Shown here one piece after another: positions 44,401-52,567 of a stretch of 64,000 nucleotides of DNA (the first letter of the stretch is position 1; every line of letters starts with the position of its first letter). Made by a program: the position numbers and the translations under genes. The notes under the pieces were generated by a model. The model had not been told where the DNA came from, ran no database searches, and was given only the letters and a program-made list of their open reading frames with translations. Source of the stretch: JBFLXR01 sp040757065 (GTDB lineage Bacteria; Pseudomonadota; Gammaproteobacteria; Burkholderiales; Gallionellaceae). The stretch covers positions 59,405 to 123,404 of the forward strand of contig JBFLXR010000008.1 in assembly GCA_040757065.1 (NCBI GenBank), in the 5' to 3' direction.

Positions 44401-45632
44401 AGCGGGTGGTGATTACCGGTATCGGTGCAATCAGTCCGTTGGGGCATGAATGGGAAACGGTGCAGGCGCGCTTGCAGGCGCGCAGAAATGCAATTCAAGT
44501 CATTGAGGAGTGGGGACAGTACGAAGGTTTGAATACCAGCGTAGGCGCAATTGCGGCTCCGTTCGAATTGCCGTCCGAGCGTTACACCCGCAAGGCGACG
44601 CGCAGCATGGGTCGGGTAAGCCTGATGGCGGTGCGTGCGACGGAAAAGGCGCTGGAGGATGCCGGTCTGGCGGGCGACCCGTTGCTGAAAAGCGGCAAAG
44701 TCGGCATTTCCTACGGGTCTTCTTCCGGTACGCCGCGCTCGATGGGCGATTTCGGCAAGATGATCATCGAGAAGACTACCGAGGGGATTAACGCCAACAC
44801 GTACATTAAGATGATGGCGCATACCGCGCCGGTGAATATCGGGGTGTTTTTCGGAATTACCGGGCGGATCATTACGACATCCAGTGCTTGCACCTCCAGC
44901 AGCCAGGGTATCGGCTACGCCTATGAAACCATTCAGTCCGGGCGACAGGTCGCCATGCTTGCGGGCGGGGCGGAGGAGTTGGATGCAACGCAAGCCGCCG
45001 TATTTGATACTCTTTTTGCCACCAGTGTGAAATACAACGAATCGCCAGAACTAACGCCGCGTCCGTTTGATGCACAGCGTGACGGTTTGGTGTTGGGTGA
45101 GGGAGCCTGTACGCTGGTATTGGAGGAATTGGAACACGCAAAAGCACGTGGCGCTCAGATTTACGCTGAGATTGTCGGTTTCGGTACCAATAGTGACGGG
45201 AGTCATGTGACGCATCCGAACGCCGAAACTATGGCGACGGCGATGCGACTGGCACTAGAAAACGCCGGACTCGTACCGCAAGACATCGCCTATGTGAATG
45301 CGCATGGGACAGCAACCGATCACGGCGACGTGGCGGAAAGCCAGGCGACGCATCGGGTGTTCGGCGCGCGCGTACCGATTTCGACTCTCAAAAGTTATAT
45401 GGGGCATACGCTCGGCGCATGCGGTGCGCTGGAGGCGTGGATGAGTATCGAAATGATGCGCAGCGGTTGGTTTGCGCCGACCCTCAATTTGAATGAAACA
45501 GATTCGCGCTGCGCAGAGCTGGATTACATTCGCGGCGAAGGGAGAAAGATCGAGACCGATATCGTGATGAGCAACAATTTTGCATTCGGCGGGATCAATA
45601 CTTCATTAATTTTTAAGCGCTGGCGTGATTGA
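44397..45632 (+). CDS. apeR: beta-ketoacyl-ACP synthase (FabF-like, ApeR type)
   Basis: 411 residues. Catalytic Cys in SSACTSSSQGIG, His in NAHGTATDHGD and GHTLGACGALEA. It is closer to FabF than the ApeO-type synthase. In known systems it probably starts or supports chain building. Last enzyme of the pathway proper. Confidence 0.9.
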   Translation: MKRVVITGIGAISPLGHEWETVQARLQARRNAIQVIEEWGQYEGLNTSVGAIAAPFELPSERYTRKATRSMGRVSLMAVRATEKALEDAGLAGDPLLKSGKVGISYGSSSGTPRSMGDFGKMIIEKTTEGINANTYIKMMAHTAPVNIGVFFGITGRIITTSSACTSSSQGIGYAYETIQSGRQVAMLAGGAEELDATQAAVFDTLFATSVKYNESPELTPRPFDAQRDGLVLGEGACTLVLEELEHAKARGAQIYAEIVGFGTNSDGSHVTHPNAETMATAMRLALENAGLVPQDIAYVNAHGTATDHGDVAESQATHRVFGARVPISTLKSYMGHTLGACGALEAWMSIEMMRSGWFAPTLNLNETDSRCAELDYIRGEGRKIETDIVMSNNFAFGGINTSLIFKRWRD

Positions 45633-45645
45633 AAACGAGGTTGAA

Positions 45646-46482
45646 ATGAAAGTTGCTATATGCGGTGCGGCGGGTGTGCTGGCCGGTTTTGTATGGGCGG
45701 CGGGTGCGCATGCCGAGGAAGCCAAACCCTTGTGGGAGGCCGGGGCTGGAGTGGCCGTGATTAATTTCCCGAATTATCGGGGGTCGGATCAACGGCAAAC
45801 CTATGCATTGCCGGCACCTTACCTGATTTATCGCGGGGAGTTTCTGCAGATCGACCGCCAACAAGCGCGCGGATTATTCTTCAAGAGTGAGCGTGCCGAG
45901 TTGGATGTCAGCGTGAATGGTTCGGTGCCAGTGCGCAGCAAAGATATCGCCGCGCGGCAGGGGATGCCCAACCTCGATCCGACACTGGAAATTGGCCCGG
46001 TGCTGAAAGTGGCTTTAATGCGCTCCGAGGATGAAAAAAACGTCTTGAGTCTGCGTTTGCCGATGCGTCCGGTTTTCGCCACGAATTTTAAACATTTTCA
46101 AAATGTCGGCTGGTTGTTCCATCCGCAGTTGAATGCAAACTTGCGCGATGCAGTCGGCGAAGGCTGGAATCTCGGATTGGCTGTCGGCCCGATGTTCGCC
46201 GACAAGCGGTATCACCAGTTTTTTTACGGCGTCGATCCGCAGTACGTCACAGCGGCGCGACCCGCTTACACTGCGCGCGGCGGCTACTCCGGGACGCAAT
46301 TCACGGCTTCGCTGAGTAAGCGCTTTCCGGGGTACTGGCTGGGCGGTTATGCCAAATACGACGATTTACACGGCGCGACTTTTGTCGATAGCCCGCTGGT
46401 AAAAACCAGGCAATCCTACACAGTGGGCGCGGCCGTCACTTGGATATTTGCGGAGTCCAAAACTTTGGTTCAGCGCGAATAA
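45646..46482 (+). CDS. MipA/OmpV-family outer-membrane protein
   Basis: 278 residues. Signal peptide ending AHAEEA. WEAGAGVAVINFPNYRGSDQ is the MipA/OmpV start, followed by repeating amphipathic strands typical of a beta barrel, and a terminal aromatic-rich strand. It follows ApeR after 13 bases with ACGAGG upstream, so it is probably in the same transcript. It might help place the pigment lipid in the outer membrane. Confidence 0.82.
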   Translation: MKVAICGAAGVLAGFVWAAGAHAEEAKPLWEAGAGVAVINFPNYRGSDQRQTYALPAPYLIYRGEFLQIDRQQARGLFFKSERAELDVSVNGSVPVRSKDIAARQGMPNLDPTLEIGPVLKVALMRSEDEKNVLSLRLPMRPVFATNFKHFQNVGWLFHPQLNANLRDAVGEGWNLGLAVGPMFADKRYHQFFYGVDPQYVTAARPAYTARGGYSGTQFTASLSKRFPGYWLGGYAKYDDLHGATFVDSPLVKTRQSYTVGAAVTWIFAESKTLVQRE

Positions 46483-46535
46483 CAACCATTGCTTTCCGGC
46501 GGAAACGTAGCGCTTCCGCACGGGATGGACGATGT

Positions 46536-47345
46536 TTAAGCGAGCGGGGAGTTGCGTAGAAGTTCGAACAATTGCGATGCGGAAATATCCAACCGCGTAA
46601 TGTTCATTTCTTGCAGGAAGCGCTTCTCGTTTTTTGTCAGTTCGCCTTCGATAACTGCCCAGTGGCGGTCACTGGAGCGCTTAATGATCTGACGCGCGAA
46701 AATCCGTTCGAGTTGGTTGCCGAAGCGACAGCCGAGAAACAAGAAATGCCTGCCCTTGCGGAGTGTTTGCACCACCTCGGGAATCGGTGTTTGAATGTCG
46801 ATTTCCGTCAGAACTTCAACATAATCCGAATCCGAAACGATGTAGTTGCGTGCCGGGCTGACCGAGCCGAGCGGGCGATAGAGCAGCGTTTTCCAAGTTT
46901 GCGCGGTTCCGGCGTCAGTCAGTTCGCCTTGTGCGGTGTAGTAACGCACCCATTCGCCGTGATGTTCCGCCTGACTGATTCCTTGCACCTGTCCCCAGTC
47001 CGCCCGGTTGTTTAAGGCTTGCTGCATGGCGTCGTCATACCAGCTATCGACGATCAACGGAAGGTCCGGTTGGGCGGCAAGCTGTTTGTGTAGTTCGCCG
47101 GGAACGGCCTTGCCGGAAAATATATCCGTCATCAGCGTATTCAGCGTCTTACGGTGTTTGAAATTCTCGATGTACTGCGCCGCAGCAGTCAGATTGTTGC
47201 GGATTTTGTGCGATACCGTCACTTTCTCGGTCAGTTTTGCGACTAGTTCGCGGGTGGTGGACGGATGGGCGGGCGGCGATGCAGGATCCCAAATGCCCGG
47301 TCCGATGTAAGGTATCAGCTGTCCGCTCTGCAGAGCCGTGCGGAT
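46536..47345 (-). pseudogene. SIR2-like nif-associated protein, start lost in a deletion into nifB
   Basis: 269 codons. The preserved start of the family-like sequence is IRTALQSGQLIPYIGPGIW, similar to SIR2-like proteins found downstream of nifB in other diazotrophs. The C-terminus (FLFLGCRFGNQLERIFARQI) is intact. No ATG lies at the proper place. The upstream sequence in this frame is nifB read out of frame. A GTG at 47372 could start a protein with nine foreign residues. The role of the family in nitrogen fixation is unknown to me. Confidence 0.7.
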
Positions 47346-48633
47346 AGCCGCCCTGACAGTACATATCGACACGGCGATGTCCCACGAATGCCGTCTTTCC
47401 GGCGGATACTTCGTAAATCTGGAATTCATGCACATGACCGAAATGTTCGTTGACGCGTCCGCCGCCTTTCGTGGCGACCGCAACCAGAACTTTCATGCCG
47501 TCATCGGCCGGCTGAGCGTCCAGCGCTTCTTGCTTGGCCTCGACTTGTGCCTGTCGCTCGGATTCCACTTGTTCCTGATAGGCGCGGCGTTTTTCCAGAT
47601 CGTAGACGACTTCCATCTGCTCGATTTGTTCGAGGGTAAATTCGTCGCTGCGGTCTTCGCCGAGCAGGCCGACCGCATCGGCGCGGCACTGGCGGCAATG
47701 CCGCATCAGGTTGGCGCCGCCCATGCAGGCATCCTGCACTTCTTTCAGTTCTTGCGCGCTTGGCCCGCGCTGCCCCGATAAGCCGAAGACTGTGCCGTGC
47801 TCGGCTTCCGAGATCAGCGGCATGATGTTGTGCAGGAATGCGCCGCGCGCCTTCACCGCGCGGTTGACTTCGATCAGGTGTTTGTCGTTGACGCCGGGGA
47901 TCAATACCGAATTGACTTTGGTCAGCACACCGCGTGCGGTGAGCATCTCTAATCCCTTCATTTGACGTTCGGTCAGGATTTCCGAGGCTTCGCGACCGTA
48001 GATGCGGCGGTGATTGTAGAAGATCCACGGGTAGATTTGTTCGCCTACCGACGGATCGACCATGTTGATAGTGATGGTGACGTGGTCGATGTTGTATTTG
48101 CAGATTTCGTCGACGTAATCCGGTAATGCCAGCCCGTTGGTGGACAGGCAAAGTTTGATATCCGGCGCCTTTTCCTGCAGTTGCCGGAAAGTTTCGAAAG
48201 TCTTTTTCGGGTTAGCCAGTGCATCCCCGGGGCCTGCGATACCGAGTACCGTCATTTGCGGAATAGCACTGGCGACCGCCAGTACCTTTTTGACAGCCTG
48301 ATCGGGCGTTAGCTTTTGCGAAACAACGCCGGGACGGGATTCGTTCGAGCAATCGTACTTGCGGTTGCAGTAATTGCACTGAATGTTGCAGGCCGGTGCG
48401 ACGGCAACGTGCATGCGCGCATAGTGATGGTGTGCCTCTTCCGAATAACAGGGGTGGTTTTTGACCTTTTCCCAGATTTCCGCCGGCATATCGTCTGGGC
48501 CGCCGGAAGAGCCGCAGCTGGATTTGCCTGCGCCGCCGCTCGTGCTACAGCCCGTAGAGGCTTGTCCGGCAACTTCGATTTTGATGCCGCCGAGCGGCTT
48601 GAGTGTGCTAGGGGTGTTTTCTGTCGTAAACAC
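47149..48633 (-). CDS. nifB: NifB radical SAM protein, native to residue 430, then out-of-frame tail
   Basis: 494 residues as read. The radical SAM cluster site CNIQCNYC (C82, C86, C89) and the whole catalytic core are intact. NifB makes the 8Fe-9S-C core of FeMo-co. The NifX/NafY-like C-terminal domain starts at MKVLVAVATKGGG but stops matching at CQGGY (Y430). The next 64 residues are the SIR2-like gene in a wrong frame. The usual remainder of that domain (~60 residues) is missing. NifB proteins without this domain exist, so activity may remain. Confidence 0.9.
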   Translation of the reverse strand: MFTTENTPSTLKPLGGIKIEVAGQASTGCSTSGGAGKSSCGSSGGPDDMPAEIWEKVKNHPCYSEEAHHHYARMHVAVAPACNIQCNYCNRKYDCSNESRPGVVSQKLTPDQAVKKVLAVASAIPQMTVLGIAGPGDALANPKKTFETFRQLQEKAPDIKLCLSTNGLALPDYVDEICKYNIDHVTITINMVDPSVGEQIYPWIFYNHRRIYGREASEILTERQMKGLEMLTARGVLTKVNSVLIPGVNDKHLIEVNRAVKARGAFLHNIMPLISEAEHGTVFGLSGQRGPSAQELKEVQDACMGGANLMRHCRQCRADAVGLLGEDRSDEFTLEQIEQMEVVYDLEKRRAYQEQVESERQAQVEAKQEALDAQPADDGMKVLVAVATKGGGRVNEHFGHVHEFQIYEVSAGKTAFVGHRRVDMYCQGGYPHGSAERTADTLHRTGHLGSCIAARPSVHHPRTSRKTDRESDGIAQNPQQSDCCGAVHREFQTP

Positions 48634-48680
48634 GGCGGCCTCGTAGTAATGGTTGAAAACAATCTTTCCGTATTACGTTT

Positions 48681-48696
48681 AGCAAGCGGCGTGCCA
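48681..48696 (-). promoter_or_regulatory. sigma-54 promoter of nifB
   Basis: On the minus strand TGGCAC-GCCGC-TTGCT, an exact -24/-12 element, 48 bases before the nifB ATG at 48633. It would place transcription start about 15-20 bases before the gene's leader, ahead of the ribosome site. Confidence 0.92.
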
Positions 48697-48757
48697 GATA
48701 GTGATTTCTTATAAATCAATATGTTGTATTTGTTGCTATTGAGGGTTGGGTGGGGTG

Positions 48758-48773
48758 TGTAGAGATTGCGACA
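48758..48773 (-). promoter_or_regulatory. NifA upstream activator site for nifB
   Basis: TGT-N10-ACA read on the plus strand (TGT at 48758-48760, ACA at 48771-48773). The pattern is symmetric, so it serves either strand. It is about 70 bases upstream of the -24 element of nifB, a workable looping distance. Confidence 0.75.
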
Positions 48774-48826
48774 TCCGAACGGAGCGTTTTGCGACAATCT
48801 ATCGTAGGGGGCAAACAGAACGAATT

Positions 48827-48854
48827 TAAAATGAGGCGGCATCGGCTGCCGCCT
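48827..48854 (-). terminator. hairpin terminator downstream of nifA
   Basis: On the minus strand AGGCGGCA, five-base loop, TGCCGCCT, followed by CATTTTAAATT. It begins about 80 bases past the nifA stop and ends before the nifB activator site, so nifB is set up as a separate transcript. The T tract is imperfect. Confidence 0.65.
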
Positions 48855-48932
48855 TGCATTCGGGGCTGTTAAGGAGATGCAGTTGAGTTCTTCTTGGGTG
48901 CGTTTGTCTGAGTTGGGCGGGTGAATGCACCC

Positions 48933-50636
48933 CTAATATTTTTTCACGTCGATTCCGTACTTCAGGATGGCATACCCGATTTGTCGCGGGGTGATGCCGA
49001 GTAGGCGTGCCGCCTTAGCCTGCACCCAGCCGCATTTTTCCAGCGCGTCGATGAGTTGCTGCTTTTGCGGATCGCTGTCGGAAGGGAATGGGTACTCAAG
49101 TTCTTCTTCCTGTGGCGGCACCTGCGGTACCGGCGGCGCACTGTAGGCGGGGGCGGACGGTGTGGTCGGGACGCTAACAATCGGAAAAACGCTGTGTTTG
49201 CTATGCTGCTGCCACATGATGGAGGAAAAACACATCTGGCGGTCGCACAATAAATCTTTCTTGCGGATGATGTTGCCTTGCGTCATGGCGGCGATGCGCT
49301 CGACGCAGTTGCTCAGTTCGCGCACATTGCCCGGCCACTGGCAGTTGCAAATCGTCTGCATGGCCTCGGCGGAGAATTTCAGGTTTTTGCCGCTTTCCGC
49401 ATTGGCGGCTTGCAGGAAGTGATCGGCTAGCGCCGGAATATCGTCGCGGCGGTCGCGTAACGGCGGCAAGAAGATCGAGACGACGTTGATGCGGTAATAC
49501 AAATCCTCTCGGAAATCGCCCTTGGCGACGGCCTCTTCTAGATTGCGGTTGGTAGCTGCAACCAGCCGCACATCGACCCGTATGGTTTTGTTGCCGCCTA
49601 CGCGCTCGAATTCGCGCTCTTGCAATACACGTAAAAGCTTGGTTTGGAAAGACGGCGAAATATCGCCAATTTCATCCAGAAACAGTGTGCCACCGTTGGC
49701 GAGTTCGAAGCGTCCCTTGCGTTCTTGCGAGGCGCCGGTAAAGGAGCCGCGTTCGTGCCCGAATAATTCGGATTCGAGCAGGGTTTCCGACAGCGCGGCG
49801 CAGTTAACCTTAACAAAAGGTTTGTCGCGGCGGGTAGAAAGATGGTGGATTGCGCGGGCGATCACTTCCTTGCCCGTGCCGGATTCGCCGCGCAGCAGCA
49901 CGGTCGAACGGGAAGGGGCGACCTGATGAACCTGCGCAAAGACCTCTTGCATGATTTTGCTTTGGCCGACCACGTTCTCGATACTGTACTTGCTGTGCAG
50001 TTCGGATTGCAGGCGCATTTTTTCCTGCATCAAATTGGCGCGGTCTTCCGCCACTTGTTGGTGCAAACGAACCGACTGCCCAATCAGATTGGCGACCATG
50101 GTCAGAAAGCGCACGTTTTGCCCGAGCGGATTGGTGTTTTCCTTATTTTCGATGTCAAAGCTCAATACGCCGATGACTTCGCGCCCGACCTTGATCGGAA
50201 CGCCGACCAGTGCTGTTGTTCCGGCTTGCGTGCCATCGTGTGCACCGGTGCGGTTCAGAAACAGGGCATCCTGAGTAATATCGGGCACGACTGCGGGTAC
50301 GCCGCTTTTGACGATGCCGCCGATAATGCCTTCGCCGACCTTGAAGCGTCCGCGCGCAGCCTCATCCTTGGTTAAGCCGGTCGAGGCGATGACTTGAATA
50401 TGGCCGTCTGGTTGTATCAAAGAGACCATGCCGCGCTGCATATGCAAATGGCTGGAGAGAATGTTGAGAACATTCCGCATGGTTTTGTGCAGATCGAGCG
50501 ACGAACTGAGTACTTTGCTTACTTCGTAAACAGTGACCAATTCGATATTGTTCTTGGTTACCTGCCGGATTATTTGCGACGATTTCCGTAATGTCGCCTG
50601 GGAATATCCGCGCGGCGGGCACGGCATTCTGTTCAA
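48933..50636 (-). CDS. nifA: NifA, sigma-54 activator of nif genes with the O2-sensing cysteine motif
   Basis: 567 residues. GAF domain at ~45-195. AAA+ domain with GESGTGKE (250-257), GSFTGA (297-302; usual form GAFTGA) and GTLFLDEIGD. Cysteines at 432, 444, 464 and 469 give C-x11-C-x19-C-x4-C, the metal-binding motif of directly O2-sensitive NifA proteins of alpha- and betaproteobacteria; NifL-controlled NifA lacks it. A Pro-rich linker (490-512) leads to a C-terminal HTH (VQAKAARLLGITPRQIGYAI). It should activate nifB and nifE through the sites noted here. Confidence 0.95.
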   Translation of the reverse strand: MNRMPCPPRGYSQATLRKSSQIIRQVTKNNIELVTVYEVSKVLSSSLDLHKTMRNVLNILSSHLHMQRGMVSLIQPDGHIQVIASTGLTKDEAARGRFKVGEGIIGGIVKSGVPAVVPDITQDALFLNRTGAHDGTQAGTTALVGVPIKVGREVIGVLSFDIENKENTNPLGQNVRFLTMVANLIGQSVRLHQQVAEDRANLMQEKMRLQSELHSKYSIENVVGQSKIMQEVFAQVHQVAPSRSTVLLRGESGTGKEVIARAIHHLSTRRDKPFVKVNCAALSETLLESELFGHERGSFTGASQERKGRFELANGGTLFLDEIGDISPSFQTKLLRVLQEREFERVGGNKTIRVDVRLVAATNRNLEEAVAKGDFREDLYYRINVVSIFLPPLRDRRDDIPALADHFLQAANAESGKNLKFSAEAMQTICNCQWPGNVRELSNCVERIAAMTQGNIIRKKDLLCDRQMCFSSIMWQQHSKHSVFPIVSVPTTPSAPAYSAPPVPQVPPQEEELEYPFPSDSDPQKQQLIDALEKCGWVQAKAARLLGITPRQIGYAILKYGIDVKKY

Positions 50637-50678
50637 GTTCGGCTAAGGCAGCGAAGATCATTTTAAGGAGAGCGATTT

Positions 50679-51005
50679 ATGGGTAAACCAGTTAAACATG
50701 TATTCGTCTGCACGCAATCCAGACCGCCGGGACACCCGCGCGGTTCGTGCGGTGCACGCGGCAGCATGGCGGTATTTCAGGAGTTTTTGCAGCAATTCGA
50801 AAAGCGCGGACTGTGGGGTAAGTTCGCCGTAACCGGGAGCGGCTGCATCGGTCCCTGCGATTTCGGCCCGAATGTACTCGTCTATCCCGATGGCGTGATG
50901 TACGGCGGCGTAACCAAAGAGGCGGTTTCCGAAATTATCGAACAGCATTTGCTGGGCGGTCAGCCGGTCGAGAGCCTGAAAGTGCCCGCAGAAATCTGGG
51001 GCTAA
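50679..51005 (+). CDS. thioredoxin-like [2Fe-2S] ferredoxin of the nif region
   Basis: 108 residues. Cysteines at 11, 24, 56 and 60 (C-x12-C-x31-C-x3-C) match the thioredoxin-like 2Fe-2S ferredoxins known near nif genes. AAGGAG precedes the ATG. It is divergent from nifA across 42 bases, so the two promoters overlap or lie inside the neighbours. It should donate or store electrons in nitrogenase-related work. Confidence 0.88.
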   Translation: MGKPVKHVFVCTQSRPPGHPRGSCGARGSMAVFQEFLQQFEKRGLWGKFAVTGSGCIGPCDFGPNVLVYPDGVMYGGVTKEAVSEIIEQHLLGGQPVESLKVPAEIWG

Positions 51006-51046
51006 ACCGAAACAATTTCATCGAAAATTAATTAAGGAAAAACATC

Positions 51047-51619
51047 ATGACTAGCTCTGTTATTCAAGCACTGGATGCCCAGAAACGTTTGCTTTCCCCC
51101 GTTTACAAAGGGGCGTTGAAGAAGGAAGGTACCGAAGGATTTCGCGGCGAACTGGCGATTAAATTCGCCGCGCAGCTCGCGGACGAAGCGCGTCCGCCTG
51201 AAATCGCCATGTTTCAGATGATGTTTGCCGCTACCGGCGGCAAGCTCGATTTCCTGGCCGGTGAAGTCGATTCGCTCGCGTATCTGGAAGGCTTGTGCGG
51301 GGTTCTGGGCGATTACCTCAAGCCGGAAGGCAAATATTTCCTCTTTGCCGGGAACGTGGATATTTCCAAGAAATACAGCATTACCATGGGCAATATTCAG
51401 TTTTACGTACTGCCTCTGGACGAAGCGACGGTTTACAACGAACTGCTCGATCTGATCGGACTGGAACGGAACGAGCTGAAGAAGCTGGATACCGCTGCCA
51501 AGCTGGACAAAATCGCCGAAGCGATCAGCTACTTCAAGGGTAAATTCCCGGAGGTGTCTTTCGAACAAGGTCTGAAGGAAATGGGCCCGATCCGCATTCC
51601 CGATAACCGTCCGGTCTAA
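51047..51619 (+). CDS. nif-region conserved protein, unknown function
   Basis: 190 residues, soluble, no signal peptide and no cysteine pairs. It contains MFQMMFAATGGKLDFLAGEV and YFLFAGNVDISKKYSITMGN, distinct blocks that look conserved, but I cannot name a family. It sits 41 bases after the ferredoxin and ahead of a TPR-like gene, so this is probably one operon. A role in ferredoxin or cofactor handling is possible by association only. Confidence 0.6.
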   Translation: MTSSVIQALDAQKRLLSPVYKGALKKEGTEGFRGELAIKFAAQLADEARPPEIAMFQMMFAATGGKLDFLAGEVDSLAYLEGLCGVLGDYLKPEGKYFLFAGNVDISKKYSITMGNIQFYVLPLDEATVYNELLDLIGLERNELKKLDTAAKLDKIAEAISYFKGKFPEVSFEQGLKEMGPIRIPDNRPV

Positions 51620-51629
51620 TCGCTTCAGG

Positions 51630-52115
51630 ATGGACGGGATCGTCATTCCCCGCACACTGTTCGGCGGGGGCGCACCGCCTGCCGTGGCCGCCTTGCTTGA
51701 GGAGGCCATGCAGGCATACACCGAGACCGAACGCGCGGAATCGCTGCTGCAGCAGGCAAAAACAGCAGCCCCGGAAGCGTTGCCAGTGTATTTCTCTTTG
51801 TACAAATTCTACTTTTACAAGGGGGAGCTGGGGCAGGCAGAACACGCTGTGCGATCCGCTTTGCAGCAAGCTGCGCGTCAGGGTGGTTTTGGTGCCGATT
51901 GGCACCGGCTGCTTCCCGGTTCGGCCGATTGGTCGGATTATGCTTCGCCGGCGCATTTCTATTTGTTTAGTCTGAAAGCTTTAGCCTTTATCCGGCTGCG
52001 CCGCGGCGACGATGGGGAGGCTACGGCGATTTTAGATAAGCTTGCCGAACTGGATCCAAAAGACAGCGTCGGCGCTTCCGTCATTCGCAGCATCGCAGAA
52101 GGAATGAAATCATGA
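51630..52115 (+). CDS. TPR-like protein of the nif region
   Basis: 161 residues. Helical pairs with the spacing of tetratricopeptide repeats: PVYFSLYKFYFYKGELGQAE and FYLFSLKALAFIRLRRGDDG with LDKLAELDPKD. Such folds mediate protein contacts. It follows the unknown protein after ten bases and overlaps the next gene by four. Confidence 0.65.
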   Translation: MDGIVIPRTLFGGGAPPAVAALLEEAMQAYTETERAESLLQQAKTAAPEALPVYFSLYKFYFYKGELGQAEHAVRSALQQAARQGGFGADWHRLLPGSADWSDYASPAHFYLFSLKALAFIRLRRGDDGEATAILDKLAELDPKDSVGASVIRSIAEGMKS

Positions 52116-52489
52116 ACGAAACGACACTTGAACCGCGCATCGACGCCGTTCGCGATCAAGCGACAGCCTTGCTTGCCGCCTTGCGCGTGCAAATCGAAAA
52201 GCTCGCACTCGGTGGCGAGCCGGTCGTTATTCCGGAAATCGGCGAAGCGAAATTTACGCTGGAGCACGATCCCTATGACGACCGGCAAACGCTGATGGCA
52301 TCGTTCTATCCGGCTCCGCACTACCGCGCGGGGGTATTGTTGTTCCATTCCGACGGCAGTTGTTACGCCGAATACCACGTCATGCGTCAGTATCCGGCCA
52401 AACCGCAGTGGTTCGTCGAATCCGCCGAGGCGTGGGTGCGCGACGGCAGAGTGGTGACGGACTTTCGCCTGATCGCGATGCCGTTGTAA
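52112..52489 (+). CDS. nif-region protein, unknown function
   Basis: 125 residues. No membrane segment and no cofactor motif. The segment AGVLLFHSDGSCYAEYHVM and the end WVRDGRVVTDFRLIAMPL look like a compact beta-rich domain. ATGA overlap with the TPR-like gene. It closes the ferredoxin operon; a 78-bp gap to modA follows. Confidence 0.55.
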   Translation: MNETTLEPRIDAVRDQATALLAALRVQIEKLALGGEPVVIPEIGEAKFTLEHDPYDDRQTLMASFYPAPHYRAGVLLFHSDGSCYAEYHVMRQYPAKPQWFVESAEAWVRDGRVVTDFRLIAMPL

Positions 52490-52520
52490 GCAGTGATCTC
52501 GTTTGCAGCTTTTCTGTTCG

Positions 52521-52533
52521 TTGTAAAATACAA
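52521..52533. promoter_or_regulatory. palindrome upstream of modA, possible ModE site
   Basis: TTGTA-AAA-TACAA, 35 bases before the modA ATG. Symmetric AT-rich sites of this type can bind ModE, which represses molybdate transport genes. The match to the ModE consensus is partial and no modE gene is in the window. Confidence 0.35.
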
Positions 52534-52567
52534 TTGGGGAAACTGATAGAGCGACAAGGGCAAAGGC

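Noticed and set aside
46483..46535. Small hairpin TTTCCG-GC-GGAAA after the MipA-like gene as a terminator
   Set aside because: Stem is short and has no T tract; not enough to call.
47330..47380. Programmed frameshift joining NifB to the SIR2-like protein
   Set aside because: No slippery heptamer or downstream structure is evident, and both proteins lose expected sequence at the same point, which fits a deletion better.
50600..50678. sigma-54 promoter for the 2Fe-2S ferredoxin gene
   Set aside because: The best GG-containing stretch lacks the GC at the right spacing, so I cannot support a -24/-12 element here.
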